Notes: generated from the letters alone by a model not told the origin. 64,000 bases of DNA from Planifilum fimeticola (GCF_003001905.1 NZ_PVNE01000001.1:186001-250000); one strand, 5' to 3'. Numbered from the stretch's first letter, positions 1 to 9,250 are shown. Numbers and translations are program-made.

Positions 1-338
1 GCCAAAAAGAATCGCCTCGATCGCCCCGACCCACCTAGCAATCCCCAGTCCCAGCGGAGAATGAATATCCGGTGAACAGACTGCCGAGGAAACCGGGGAT
101 CGGGAACCAATTGAAGTGAAGGATCAGCAAGTGCGCTGCATGTATCAGTTTGCGATCGGTGCAAGCGGCATGTCCCCAGCAGTCCGCTGAAATAGAGGAT
201 TACAAACAGGATATGCGAAAGCAGTCACCTATCCTCTTATTTGCATTCAGCTTGATGGACCCTGCTACCGATCGAGATCGGAATCGCCCTGACGACAGCG
301 ACAACCCGCGCGATCCCCGACAGGGAAAGGTTGATGAT
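1..338. other. Edge region, possible decayed membrane gene
   Basis: No intact gene is visible here. On the minus strand short stretches translate into hydrophobic, protein-like sequence, for example HILFVILYFSGLLG and, in other frames closer to the window edge, HFNWFPIPGFLGSLFTG and SPLGLGIARWVGAIEAILFG. They sit in different frames and are separated by stops, so at best this is a membrane-protein gene broken by at least two frameshifts. It could also be chance, since GC-rich DNA often gives hydrophobic shadow frames. Confidence 0.3.
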
Positions 339-737
339 TCAACCCCTCTTATCCCGGGGCATCACGGCCCAGGCGATCACGCCGATGATCAGTCCCCAAA
401 CGGCATTGGTCAACAGGACACTCACGAAGGCGAAGAAATTGGTGGCGGGCCCCTGCAGCTGTCCGGTCAGGATGGGCGAGAGCACCGCACTGATCAGGAT
501 GGCGAAGGCGCCGTAGACAAGACCGGTGAACATCAACGTCACGACCGGTCGGGAGAAGCGGGCCCGGACCACAACCGCAAGCCACGCGAGGGAAATGAGA
601 AGGGTGACGGCAATGCTGGTGAAGGGTTGGCCGATGGCCTGCGACAGGCCGACCATGTTCAAGATCGGCCGGATGAGCGCCAGGGCGGCCAAACCCGGGA
701 TAAAAAGCCATTCCCGTTTTGATTGAACGCTGACCAT
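339..737 (-). CDS. Small integral membrane protein, unknown function
   Basis: The 132-residue product is almost entirely hydrophobic, with about four membrane segments (roughly residues 10-25, 34-53, 62-82 and 97-122) and a short charged tail ending PRDKRG. I do not recognise the family. The ATG at 737 is preferred because an AGGAG lies 9 bases upstream. An ATG two codons earlier at 743 is only 3 bases from that site. It is the last minus-strand gene before the window edge, about 160 bases beyond the multicopper oxidase stop, and could belong to the same transcript. A multi-span membrane protein is clear from the sequence. Nothing points to a specific role. Confidence 0.6.
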   Translation of the reverse strand: MVSVQSKREWLFIPGLAALALIRPILNMVGLSQAIGQPFTSIAVTLLISLAWLAVVVRARFSRPVVTLMFTGLVYGAFAILISAVLSPILTGQLQGPATNFFAFVSVLLTNAVWGLIIGVIAWAVMPRDKRG

Positions 738-898
738 GGGCATTCACTCCTATGAAATCCTGCGATGTCGCACAGTCTTTAGGTTCCCCTCCTATCGACC
801 GGACCTATGCGGTCCTTTTCCCCACATCTCATCCGGACGGGAAGGGCTGCATCTTCCATATGGCAAAGCCCTGCTTTTCCGGTGCCGCTCATGCCGCC

Positions 899-3007
899 TC
901 ACTCCGGATGGTTGCCCGCGGCCCCGCCGACATGAAACGGAGTCGTCACGCCCTCGTAGCTCAGATGGAGCGTCATTCCGGCGGCGGCGTGGTCCAGATT
1001 GTGGCAGTGGTCCATCCAGATTCCGGGGTTATCCGCCCGAAACGCCACCTCATAGCTCTCCCCGGGAGCGACGTTGAGGGTGTCCGTCCACCAGGGACTG
1101 CCGGTGACCGGCTTCCCGTTTTTGCTCAGCACCAGCATGTGGTGCCCGTGCAGGTGCATCGGATGATCCATCGGACTGCGATTGATGAAGGTCGTCTTCA
1201 CCAGGTCCCCCTGCTGAACCATGAAAGTGGGGGTGTGGGGAAACTTCTCCCCGTTGATCAGCCACAGGTCTCGGAACATGCCGTTGTAAAATCCCATCCC
1301 GAAGTCAAAAACCATGGTGAACTCCCGGTCAAACCCGCCGGACAGGCCTAAGGGAACCTCCCCCGGTTCACCGTAGTCGGCAGGATCGAACAGCGAAAGG
1401 CGAAGATGATCGGATACTTCCGGCACCTTTCCCTTTCCGTCGGGGGTGAACAGAATCTCGGGGTCGTCGGACCCCGTTCCCGCCGTCAACCTCACGGGCC
1501 GATCCGGCATGGTGAAGATCACGTCATAGCGTCCGCCCGCCGCCACCGACAGGAGCACATTTTCCAATTCGCCGGGCCGATGGATCTCATTGCCGTCGAT
1601 GGCCGTCACCCGAAAGGGAGTTCCAACCAGCGTGAAAAATCGGGGGTAGCTGTCGGTGTTCGTCAGTCGCAACCGCACCTCGGTTCCAGGGTCAACCCGC
1701 CTGTGCCGCAACGTGTCGGAGTCGTTCAGGACCTCCCGGTTCCCGAAGAAATGGTACATCAGGGAAAGATCCAACCCCTTCTCCGGCTCCTCCTCTTCCG
1801 GCAGCAAGACCAGGGGACCGAACAACCCTTTCTTCACCTGAATCGAGGAGGTCTGATGGGAGTGGTACCAGTGGGTTCCCGTCTCCTCCACCCGGAACCG
1901 GTAGGTGTGACGCTCCCCCGGCTTGACGGCATCTTGGGTAAGGCCGGCCACCCCGTCTTCGGCGTTGGGAACGTCCACCCCGTGCCAGTGGATCGTCACG
2001 CCGTCATCAATATCCTCGTTGATCAGAGTGACTTCCACGAGCTCCCCTTTTCGGGCCCGGAGCTCGGGGCCGGGCACTTGCCCGTTGAAGGTCCAGGCCT
2101 CCACGGTTTTTCCGGAGGACAGGCGCACCGTCTCTTTGCGCGCCACGAGGGTGTAGCGGCGATCCGGCTCACCGGTGCGTGGACCGGTCAGCTCCGTCAC
2201 GTTGACCGCCTTTTTCCCATGTCCGGCATGGGCGTGATGGGACCCGTCACCTCCGTGCCCGACGGCCGGCCCGCCACCGTAATCGATCCGGGAATGGTTC
2301 ATCATGCTCATGCGATCGGGAAGTATGCTCGCCTGCATGGACAGGACGAACAGGATCACGCCTACGGCCGCGATGCAGGCGAAGGTCGCCGCGACCCGCA
2401 TCAGGCGGAATCCGGCCGAAGGGGACTTCTCCTCCCGTCGCAACATCCGTTCCCGGCGGCGCTGGCGGAACCAGAGCAAGGCCCCCAGCCCCAGAAAGGC
2501 CGCCCAGAAGAGAGTGAGACGGATCGGGAACAGAGTGAGAACGGGATAAAAACAGAGCTGAACGCTGGAAAGACCCGCGGCGGCGAACGCCGTCTGCACC
2601 GGTACCGCCATCGGCGGCGCGGCGATCGCTCCCCGCACCTCTCCGTCGACGGGTCCCGTCCCTTGACGATCCCGGGTCAGGCTCCTCAGCCGGGGCATCG
2701 TGAAAAGGATCACGGCCAGGTGCGTAAGGAGGAGCGCCGGCAGGGCAAACACCGCCCATTCCTGGACGAACACCCAGCCGAACCGGACCAGCACCAGGGC
2801 CGCAAGCCCCACAAACAGCAGGCTGGTCACCAACGCCAGCCACAGAAGAACCAGACTCCTCCTCGCGCTTTTTTTCAGCTTTTCCCGCGAGGAGCGGAAG
2901 GGGAGCCGCCCGATGCGGTTCGCGGCCAGCCCCCACATGAGAACCATGGTGGGCAAAAGAAGAAAAATGAATCCCCATATGGATGAGAAAAGATAAACGT
3001 CCATCAT
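899..3007 (-). CDS. Membrane-anchored multicopper oxidase
   Basis: A 702-residue laccase-type oxidase that should couple one-electron oxidation of a substrate, possibly Cu(I) or a phenol, to reduction of O2 to water outside the membrane. All four copper motifs are visible: HWHG (about residues 340-343), HWYHSH (379-384), HPMHLHG (615-621) and HCHNLDHAAAGM (667-678) with a possible axial Met. The unusual part is the N-terminus. Residues 1-225 hold about five membrane segments, followed by a His-rich linker (about 250-264), before the cupredoxin domains begin near 280. The start at 3007 has AAGGAGAG 8 bases upstream. The reading frame stays open further upstream but is not protein-like there. 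The substrate cannot be told from sequence. Confidence 0.85.
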   Translation of the reverse strand: MMDVYLFSSIWGFIFLLLPTMVLMWGLAANRIGRLPFRSSREKLKKSARRSLVLLWLALVTSLLFVGLAALVLVRFGWVFVQEWAVFALPALLLTHLAVILFTMPRLRSLTRDRQGTGPVDGEVRGAIAAPPMAVPVQTAFAAAGLSSVQLCFYPVLTLFPIRLTLFWAAFLGLGALLWFRQRRRERMLRREEKSPSAGFRLMRVAATFACIAAVGVILFVLSMQASILPDRMSMMNHSRIDYGGGPAVGHGGDGSHHAHAGHGKKAVNVTELTGPRTGEPDRRYTLVARKETVRLSSGKTVEAWTFNGQVPGPELRARKGELVEVTLINEDIDDGVTIHWHGVDVPNAEDGVAGLTQDAVKPGERHTYRFRVEETGTHWYHSHQTSSIQVKKGLFGPLVLLPEEEEPEKGLDLSLMYHFFGNREVLNDSDTLRHRRVDPGTEVRLRLTNTDSYPRFFTLVGTPFRVTAIDGNEIHRPGELENVLLSVAAGGRYDVIFTMPDRPVRLTAGTGSDDPEILFTPDGKGKVPEVSDHLRLSLFDPADYGEPGEVPLGLSGGFDREFTMVFDFGMGFYNGMFRDLWLINGEKFPHTPTFMVQQGDLVKTTFINRSPMDHPMHLHGHHMLVLSKNGKPVTGSPWWTDTLNVAPGESYEVAFRADNPGIWMDHCHNLDHAAAGMTLHLSYEGVTTPFHVGGAAGNHPE

Positions 3008-3204
3008 TGGCAATCTCTCCTTGTTCCGTCCATGGCTCCAGAATAAAAAAAATGCGGTTCGCGTTGAACGAACCGCAGTCCCGAATTCCGTAAGACCCGG
3101 GTCTGATTTTGTCTCCGGATCCATCAAGATGCCGAAAAACCCGGTAAACCCCTCCGGGAGGCGAAAAGGCGAGCTCCGCGTGCCCATTCCGTCCGATTTC
3201 CGCG

Positions 3205-4035
3205 TCATTCCTCGAGGGATGACGCATCCCAACTCGGCACCAATCCCTCCTCCGCCGCCCGGGTGAGCAGGGTGCGGATGGCGCCGTATCCGTCCCTTCC
3301 CAGGTTGGCGGAAAATTCGTTGACATACAGGTTGATGTGTGCCTTTGCCACCTCCGCATCCATCTCCTGGGCGTGGCGCAGGACATATTCCATCGGCTCC
3401 TCGGGATGGGTCCAGGCATGGCGGACCGATGCCCGGATCCAGCCGGCGATCGCTTCCCGGTCCAAATGGCGCCGGGCGATGATGGCGCCCAGCGGGATCG
3501 GAAGGCCGGTGTCCCTTTCCCACCACTCGCCCAGGTCGACCAACATGTGCAGCCCGTACGAAGGATAGGTGAATCGCGCTTCGTGGATCACCAGTCCGGC
3601 GTCCACCTCTCCGGCCTGCACGGCGGGCATGATCCGGTGAAAGGGCATCACCCGAATTTCTCCCACGCCCTGCGGCACATGCCGGCTGACCCATAGTCGA
3701 AACAGAAGGTATGCGGTGGAACGGTCGCTGGGAACTGCGACCCGCTTGCCCGCCAGAAATTCCGGTTCCATAGCCTCCTTCGTCAGGATGAGCGGCCCGC
3801 ACCCTTTGCCCAGGGCGCCACCGCAGGGGAGAAGGGCGTAATCCCGGAGAACCCAGGGCAAGGCCGCGCAGGAAACCTTGAGCACATCCGGCCCGTCCGG
3901 GCGGGTGGCCAGATAGTTGGTCACGTCGATATCCGCATAGGTGACGTCCAATTCGGGAGCGCCGGGAATCAAGCCGTGCACCCAGGCATAAAAAATAAAG
4001 GTATCGTTGGGACAAGGAGAAAAGGCGATCTTCAT
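3205..4035 (-). CDS. mqnD: 1,4-dihydroxy-6-naphthoate synthase
   Basis: MqnD converts cyclic dehypoxanthinyl futalosine to 1,4-dihydroxy-6-naphthoate in the futalosine route to menaquinone. The 276-residue protein has the family N-terminus MKIAFSPCPNDTFIF, a periplasmic-binding-protein-like fold pattern, and the expected length. Its ATG overlaps the stop of mqnB by four bases (ATGA), so the two genes are translationally coupled in the order mqnB-mqnD. This implies that the organism makes menaquinone by the futalosine pathway rather than by the classical Men pathway; the remaining mqn genes are not in this window. Confidence 0.9.
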   Translation of the reverse strand: MKIAFSPCPNDTFIFYAWVHGLIPGAPELDVTYADIDVTNYLATRPDGPDVLKVSCAALPWVLRDYALLPCGGALGKGCGPLILTKEAMEPEFLAGKRVAVPSDRSTAYLLFRLWVSRHVPQGVGEIRVMPFHRIMPAVQAGEVDAGLVIHEARFTYPSYGLHMLVDLGEWWERDTGLPIPLGAIIARRHLDREAIAGWIRASVRHAWTHPEEPMEYVLRHAQEMDAEVAKAHINLYVNEFSANLGRDGYGAIRTLLTRAAEEGLVPSWDASSLEE

Positions 4036-4709
4036 CCGAACACCTCCCTGATGACGGCACCCGCCTCCGCCAGGCGTTCCAGTGCCGCTTCGATCTTCCA
4101 GGTCCCCCGGTTCCGGGGACCGACCGGGTTGGAGACGGCGCGGATCTCCAGAAAGGGGACTCCCATGTTTTGCGCAGCGACGGCGACGCCATACCCCTCC
4201 ATCGCTTCGGCCGCCGCACCCGGAACCCGCATCGCCCGCACCTTCGCGGTCTCTCCCGTTCCGGTGGCGCTGGACACCGTCAGCACCGGGCCCACCACCA
4301 CCGGCAGCCCGGCGCTCCGAAGGGCCTCCGCCAGGCGGGCCGACTTCCCTTCATCGGCCGGGATGCGGATGCTTCCAAAACCCAGCCGGTCCAGGGAGAG
4401 AAACCCCTCCGGCGCCTCCGTCCCCAGGTCGGCGGCCACCGCTTCATCGGCCACCACCAGCGCGCCCACTTCGGCGCGGCCGGGAAAACCCCCGCCGATA
4501 CCCGCACAGATCGCCAGGCGATATCTCCGCCGGGCCATCCGCGCCGCCGCGCTGGCGGCCGCGGCCGCGGGGCCGACGCCTCCCGCCACCACATCAAAGG
4601 GCGAACCGTTCCTCAGGCCGCGCAGGAGCGCATCCCTTTCGGCCTCCACTGCGGTCACGATCAGCACGTCCCCGTCTCCGTCCACAGAACTTCTGACATC
4701 CTGTGTCAC
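4032..4709 (-). CDS. mqnB: Futalosine hydrolase
   Basis: MqnB removes hypoxanthine from futalosine to give dehypoxanthinyl futalosine. The 225-residue product has the nucleoside phosphorylase/hydrolase fold signatures: VLIVTAVEAERDAL near the N-terminus, AICAGIGGGFPGRAEVG in the middle and AEAMEGYGVAVAA near residue 180, where the Glu contacts the ribose in this superfamily. A GTG start at 4709 is chosen because AAGGAG lies 9 bases upstream and the length then matches the family. Other frames open further upstream are not protein-like. The gene overlaps mqnD by four bases. A related nucleosidase, mtnN at 38.4 kb, is clearly distinct. Confidence 0.88.
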   Translation of the reverse strand: MTQDVRSSVDGDGDVLIVTAVEAERDALLRGLRNGSPFDVVAGGVGPAAAAASAAARMARRRYRLAICAGIGGGFPGRAEVGALVVADEAVAADLGTEAPEGFLSLDRLGFGSIRIPADEGKSARLAEALRSAGLPVVVGPVLTVSSATGTGETAKVRAMRVPGAAAEAMEGYGVAVAAQNMGVPFLEIRAVSNPVGPRNRGTWKIEAALERLAEAGAVIREVFG

Positions 4710-4854
4710 TCGTTCGATGCTCCTTTCCTTCGCATCCACCCGTGCATGACATACTTTCCCCGCGCGGTCATGGCCCCCGTTCAGTATATCACCACATTCG
4801 GAGATCGCTCCAGATCGGAACGCGGCGTGACGGCGCACCCGTCTTGGATCCGGA

Positions 4855-4913
4855 AAAAATAGGAGGGGATGTACCACTGCGCCCCTTTGCGACGCAACGA
4901 AACGAAGTGGTAC
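4855..4913 (-). terminator. Possible terminator after the lia operon
   Basis: Arms GTACCACT (4906-4913) and AGTGGTAC (4871-4878, minus-strand sense) can pair over a 27-base loop, and a run of six T follows about ten bases later on the minus strand. It sits just after the liaR stop. The loop is long and the T tract is not adjacent, so this is tentative. Confidence 0.35.
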
Positions 4914-4934
4914 GCCCCCTCCCTGAGGCCGCAA

Positions 4935-5567
4935 TCAATCCACCAACTTGTGGCGGTGGGCGTAAATCGCCGCCTGGGTCCGGTCTTCCACCCCCAGCTT
5001 GGAAAGGATGTTGGTGATATGGGTCTTGACCGTCTTGATCGCGATGAACAGCTGATCCGCAATCTCCTGGTTCGATTTTCCCTCGGCGATCAGCTTCAGC
5101 ACCTCCATCTCCCGGGCGGTCAAGGTTTCATGGGGTTCCGGTTCGCGATGACGGCGCATCCGGGACAACACCTTGCCCGTCACCTGGGATGCCAGGACCG
5201 ATTCCCCCCGGGCCGCCGCCCGGATCGCCTCCGCGATCTCCCGGGCCTGGGAGGTCTTCAACAGGTAGCTGAGCGCTCCGGCTTCCAGGGCGGGAACCAC
5301 TTTGTCGTCATCGACGAAACTGGTGAGGACGATGATCTTCGGCTTGTCCGTCACCCGGCAGATCTCCCGAGTCGCTTCGATCCCGTCCATTCCCTCCATG
5401 ACCAGATCCATCAGGATCACGTCCGGCTTAAGTTCCTCGGCCAACCGAACCGCCTCTTTTCCATCGGAGGCCTCCCCCACGATTTCAATATCCGGCTGGG
5501 TGTCCAGATAGGCGGACAAACCCAGCCGCACCATTTCGTGATCATCCACCAGCAACACCCGGATCAT
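4935..5567 (-). CDS. liaR: LiaR-type response regulator
   Basis: A 210-residue NarL/LuxR-family response regulator. The receiver domain (1-120) shows the acidic pair in LLVDDHEMVR, the phospho-acceptor Asp in VILMDLVMEGMDG (about residue 54), a Thr in VLTSF and Lys in LLKTS. The LuxR-type helix-turn-helix (about 145-205) starts LTAREMEVLKLIAEGKSNQE. It is the last gene of the lia-like operon and overlaps the kinase gene liaS by four bases. By homology it binds upstream of liaI to switch on the LiaIH cell-envelope stress response when LiaS phosphorylates it. Assignment to LiaR rather than another NarL protein rests mainly on the operon. Confidence 0.88.
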   Translation of the reverse strand: MIRVLLVDDHEMVRLGLSAYLDTQPDIEIVGEASDGKEAVRLAEELKPDVILMDLVMEGMDGIEATREICRVTDKPKIIVLTSFVDDDKVVPALEAGALSYLLKTSQAREIAEAIRAAARGESVLASQVTGKVLSRMRRHREPEPHETLTAREMEVLKLIAEGKSNQEIADQLFIAIKTVKTHITNILSKLGVEDRTQAAIYAHRHKLVD

Positions 5568-6625
5568 GGCTTCTGCTCCCCTTCTTCATCCACCAACGGG
5601 ATTTTTACGTCCACCTGAGTCCCCTTTCCGGGAAAGGAGATCACCTCGGCCACTCCGCCGATCTCGTTGGCCCGTTCCTGAATCGATTGCAGGCCGTAGG
5701 TGGTCCTCTTCACCTTGTTCATGTCAAAGCCGACACCGTTGTCCACGATTTTGAGATGGATCTGACGCGGCGCGGCAACCAAACGCAAGGTCACCGAAGT
5801 GGCCCGGGAATGACGGAGGACATTGGACAACGACTCCTGCACGATTCGGAACAAATGGTCCTCGATCCCCTTGGGCAAATCGGGAAGATCGGCTATCTCC
5901 CATTCGATCTTCAGCGGCTGTTTGTCTTTGAGCTCGGCCAGAAGCTCCTTAAGTCCCTCCTTCAACCCCTTCCCCTCCAGGGTGGCCGGACGAAGCTGCA
6001 TCAGCAGGGCGCGCATCTCATTTTGCGCGTCGCCCGCTACCTTTTCCGCCGTCGCAATCCTTCCGTGCACGGGATGATCCTCGGGAAGATTCTCCCGAAC
6101 GGCGGACAGCAACATGGAGACGGCGAACAGCTGCTGGCTGACCGCGTCGTGAAGCTCCCGCGCCAGCCGCTGCCGCTCCTCGGTCACCACCGACTGTTTC
6201 ATCTGTTCTTGCCATCGGGCCCTCTCCGTCGTCAACTTCTGCAGAGAAGCCACCTGCTGCTCCACCCGCCGGGCCATCCGGTTCAGGTGCTCGGCCACTC
6301 GTCCGATCTCGTCGTCACCCAGGGGCGGGATCCGGTGGGAAAACTGTCCGCGCTCATATTTGAGGGCGGATTCCAGCAGGTTTTCCAGACGCTTCTTCAG
6401 TTGGTTTCCGAACCAATAGCCGGCCAAGGAACCCACCGCCACCACTATGAGCAGAACCAGCAGGATCAAGGGAACGGAAAACCGTTCGCCCGCCCACAGG
6501 ATGGCCGGGTCCAGCCGGTAATATACGAGGACGGCCGTCAGCACCAGCGCGGACGCCGCCAGACAAACCCACAGCGCAAAGCGCGTGATTCGCCACTGAA
6601 TCCGGGTCAATCGATTTCCTTTCAT
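5564..6625 (-). CDS. liaS: LiaS-type sensor histidine kinase
   Basis: A 353-residue intramembrane-sensing kinase. Two N-terminal membrane segments (about 14-34 and 49-71) are followed by a HAMP-like region, a HisKA_3 dimerisation helix with the phospho-acceptor His in RLARELHDAVSQQLFAVS, and an ATPase domain with the N box near DHLFRIVQESLSNVLRHS and a DNGVGFD motif. The start at 6625 overlaps the liaF stop by four bases (ATGA); this coupling, more than the weak upstream GAGGG, decides the start. It should phosphorylate LiaR and be held inactive by LiaF in unstressed cells, as known for the B. subtilis family. Confidence 0.88.
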   Translation of the reverse strand: MKGNRLTRIQWRITRFALWVCLAASALVLTAVLVYYRLDPAILWAGERFSVPLILLVLLIVVAVGSLAGYWFGNQLKKRLENLLESALKYERGQFSHRIPPLGDDEIGRVAEHLNRMARRVEQQVASLQKLTTERARWQEQMKQSVVTEERQRLARELHDAVSQQLFAVSMLLSAVRENLPEDHPVHGRIATAEKVAGDAQNEMRALLMQLRPATLEGKGLKEGLKELLAELKDKQPLKIEWEIADLPDLPKGIEDHLFRIVQESLSNVLRHSRATSVTLRLVAAPRQIHLKIVDNGVGFDMNKVKRTTYGLQSIQERANEIGGVAEVISFPGKGTQVDVKIPLVDEEGEQKP

Positions 6626-7425
6626 AGGACCCTCACATCGACATCGCCGATCAACAGGGAAACGGCTATTTTCACCCGGCGGGGGGATTGAGGATACCCG
6701 GGGGTTTCCGCGCGTACCCGGCAGCCGAAACCGCTGTGCCGACGCTCCAGGATTTTGAGATCCCCCATGAGCGCCGTCGACACCACCGAGACGGGCATGT
6801 CGTAGGGCACGTAAATATCCACGTCGCCGATCAAACTGCTGATGACGATGGTGCTCTCCCCGTCGGGAATGACCGCCTTGGACAGATCGATGGTCACGTC
6901 GCAAAGGGCGTGGGAGAGTTGGAGATCTTTCAGCTCAAAGGGGCCATCCATGCGAACGTTGCCGATCAAGGCGCTGCGGGCGGGGCCCGCTCCTCCCGCC
7001 TGACCGAAGACTTCTTCCGTCCGGAAGGACGATCCAGATTCGCTCCTTTTCCCCCGGGCCTCACCTTCCTCAAAGGGATCTCCTTCAAAGAGATCATCCG
7101 ACCGACGCTTCCTGCTTGAGCGAAAACGACCGATGAACGGCACCGGCCGGTCGGTCAATAGGCAATATCCCACATATAAGAAGAAGGCGGCGCACAAAAA
7201 ACCGAACGCGTTGATGCCCAGCACCCCGTGAAAAAAGGCGATCGCCGCCAATCCGAAAAAGAAATATCCGATCCAGCGGTGAAGGTGCTGATAGGCGATG
7301 TATCCGATGCCAAGCAGAAACAAAGGCCCGAGCAGGGCATAACCGAAATCGATCAGGCCCACCACGATGCTGATGCCGATAAACAGCAGGGCGAACCCAA
7401 CAGCCTGGTTTCGGAACCGCCGCAT
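6622..7425 (-). CDS. liaF: LiaF-type inhibitor of LiaRS signalling
   Basis: A 267-residue membrane protein with about four N-terminal membrane segments (residues 10-100), a charged linker and a C-terminal domain (about 150-267) rich in repeated beta-strand motifs such as SALIGNVRMDG, SSLIGDVDIYVP and VSLLIGDVDVRVL, the pattern of the LiaF C-terminal / YvqF family. LiaF keeps LiaS off until envelope damage occurs. The ATG at 7425 follows a perfect AAGGAGGGG at the right distance. An in-frame ATG 33 bases upstream lacks a ribosome site. The stop overlaps liaS. Confidence 0.87.
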   Translation of the reverse strand: MRRFRNQAVGFALLFIGISIVVGLIDFGYALLGPLFLLGIGYIAYQHLHRWIGYFFFGLAAIAFFHGVLGINAFGFLCAAFFLYVGYCLLTDRPVPFIGRFRSSRKRRSDDLFEGDPFEEGEARGKRSESGSSFRTEEVFGQAGGAGPARSALIGNVRMDGPFELKDLQLSHALCDVTIDLSKAVIPDGESTIVISSLIGDVDIYVPYDMPVSVVSTALMGDLKILERRHSGFGCRVRAETPGYPQSPRRVKIAVSLLIGDVDVRVL

Positions 7426-7454
7426 GATGCTCCCCTCCTTTGGTCCCTGCCCGG

Positions 7455-8327
7455 TCATTGGATCCGGATGTCGCCGCTGGTCGTCCGCAGCCGGATCGGA
7501 TGTTCACCGCTTCCGTGGGAACCGCTGACGCGCCGCTCCCCTCTTTCCACCATCCTCATCGGGAAATCGACGTGGATGTCACCGCTGGTCACCCCTGCGT
7601 CCAGGGTGAAGCCGGCGTCCCGGGGCAAATCCAGGGAAAGATCCCCCGACGTAAGCGAAGCCTCCACCGGTCCCGACAGCCGATCCATCTGAACATCCAA
7701 ATCGCCGGAGGTCATCTCCACCCCGAGGGCTCCCGAATAGTTACTCAGGCGCAAATTTCCCGACGTCAGGCGCCAATCCGCCTCATCGGCCGACACATGC
7801 CGCGCGTTGACATTGCCCGACCAGCTTCGGTAACGAATCTGCTCGGCCCGCAGATTGCTCAGCTCGACGTCCCCCGAATCCAGGTCCATCTCCAGCTCCT
7901 TCAGGATCATCGGCCGGTTCTTGGTCGGACCGTGAAATTGTATCTCTCCGGAATCCACATCAAGGACCAAGCTGTGCGTGTAATCCCGGGGGATGTGCAG
8001 GTCCAACTGGAAGCCGTCCCGCATGAAGATCCAATGAAACCACTGCTCGCCGACGTTGATGGAAACCGTATCCCCTCTTCGGGTGACGGACAGCGCGTCC
8101 TTGCGGCCGCCGCGCAATACCGCCGACACCTCTTCCCGATCGCCGGGAAGGATCCGAAGATCCAGGGCCGGCCCCCGAACCTCGATCCGGTTGACTCCTT
8201 TGGAGGAAACCGCCTCCGTCGCCGTGTGTCCCGGGGTGATCCATCTGCCGACCCCGCTGTTGGCCAGGGAGCTGAAAAACACCAAGACCCCCAAAAGAAT
8301 AAAGAACAAACCGGCCAGCTTTTTCAT
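7455..8327 (-). CDS. liaG: LiaG-like DUF4097 protein
   Basis: A 290-residue protein with an N-terminal membrane anchor (about residues 4-24) and a long repetitive beta-helix-like domain. Short motifs recur about every 18-22 residues: LDVDSGEIQF, MDLDSGDVEL, LTSGNLRLS, MTSGDLDVQM, LTSGDLSLDL, VTSGDIHVDF and TTSGDIRI. That is the DUF4097/YvlB/LiaG pattern. In the B. subtilis lia operon liaG occupies the same place, between liaH and liaF, and has no firmly known function. It is probably displayed on the outer face of the membrane. The gene lies 29 bases upstream of liaF. Confidence 0.8.
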   Translation of the reverse strand: MKKLAGLFFILLGVLVFFSSLANSGVGRWITPGHTATEAVSSKGVNRIEVRGPALDLRILPGDREEVSAVLRGGRKDALSVTRRGDTVSINVGEQWFHWIFMRDGFQLDLHIPRDYTHSLVLDVDSGEIQFHGPTKNRPMILKELEMDLDSGDVELSNLRAEQIRYRSWSGNVNARHVSADEADWRLTSGNLRLSNYSGALGVEMTSGDLDVQMDRLSGPVEASLTSGDLSLDLPRDAGFTLDAGVTSGDIHVDFPMRMVERGERRVSGSHGSGEHPIRLRTTSGDIRIQ

Positions 8328-8554
8328 AAAATCGCCTCTTCATCTGTCATGATCCCATTATATCTTAAAATACCCCGGAAAAACCGCAAGGAGCGGGCAT
8401 CCCTGCGGGCGCTTGATACTGTTGGCAAACATAAGAGCCCGTAAGATGGGAGCCGATTTTCGCCGAACGGCCCGCTGCTGCACACCGACGAGACGGAAAA
8501 TCGACTCCCCTTGCTTTGTCAACAGTACGAAGGATACCCGCCGGGCGTCCCTTC

Positions 8555-9229
8555 TCAATTCCCGGGCAATTCCCCTCCGTCAGGCGGCGTGGATCCGGAA
8601 CGGCGGGCGCGCAATTTCGCCAGCTCCTTTTCCACTTCGTCGGCATAAGCCAAGGGCGCTGCCTCGTCATGGACCCCCGCATGGGCATTCGCCTGGATCT
8701 CCATCTGCGCGATTCGCTCTTCCATGCGCTCGAAACCCTTGATCGCGCTCTCGGAATCGATCCGGTGCAAGGTCGCATGGATGCGCTTTTTGGTCTTGGC
8801 CGCGTTGGCCCGCGCGATCAAAGCGTTTTTCTTGTCCCGGAGCTCCTGATACTTCTTCTCCAACCGGCCCAACTGTTCCTTGAGCTCCCGAACCTGCTCG
8901 GTGGTCTTGTCGGCGTCCTTCCGGTATTGGTCGGCCCTCGCCTCCCAATGCTTCATTTCGGAAAGAGCCTTTCGCGCCAGCTCCTCCTCCCCGGCATCCA
9001 ACGCCTGCTCCGCCTGCATCTTGCGCCGGGCCGCCAGCCGGAGCGCTTCTTCCGCTTGCCGTTCAAACCGCTCCGCCATCACCTGATGCCGGATGATGGC
9101 ATCCTTCGCCTTTCGGATCTCGCTTTCCACATCCCTGAGATACTGTTTGATCATCGCCTTCGGATCTTCCAGTTGATCCAACACTTCATGCACCGTCGCG
9201 ACGACAATGTCCCTCATCCGTTTGAGCAT
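8555..9229 (-). CDS. liaH: LiaH/PspA family membrane-stress protein
   Basis: A 224-residue, highly charged, almost wholly alpha-helical protein of the PspA/IM30 family. The N-terminus MLKRMRDIVVATVHEVLDQLEDPKAMI matches the family start (amphipathic helix, then the conserved ED-P turn), and residues 25-145 form the long coiled coil. Proteins of this family assemble into large rings or rods and protect a damaged membrane. The C-terminus is poorly conserved, as usual. It follows the liaI-like gene by 21 bases and is separated from liaG by about 227 bases with no obvious hairpin. It is expected to be the main output of the LiaRS system. Confidence 0.88.
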   Translation of the reverse strand: MLKRMRDIVVATVHEVLDQLEDPKAMIKQYLRDVESEIRKAKDAIIRHQVMAERFERQAEEALRLAARRKMQAEQALDAGEEELARKALSEMKHWEARADQYRKDADKTTEQVRELKEQLGRLEKKYQELRDKKNALIARANAAKTKKRIHATLHRIDSESAIKGFERMEERIAQMEIQANAHAGVHDEAAPLAYADEVEKELAKLRARRSGSTPPDGGELPGN

Positions 9230-9250
9230 CGCCGATTCCCCCTTCTTTCC

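Noticed and set aside
4781-4930. A protein-like minus-strand tail (containing GAYHFVSLRRKGAQWYIPSYF) after liaR
   Set aside because: It has no start codon with a ribosome site; the frame runs back through liaR in a shadow frame and the region overlaps an inverted repeat.
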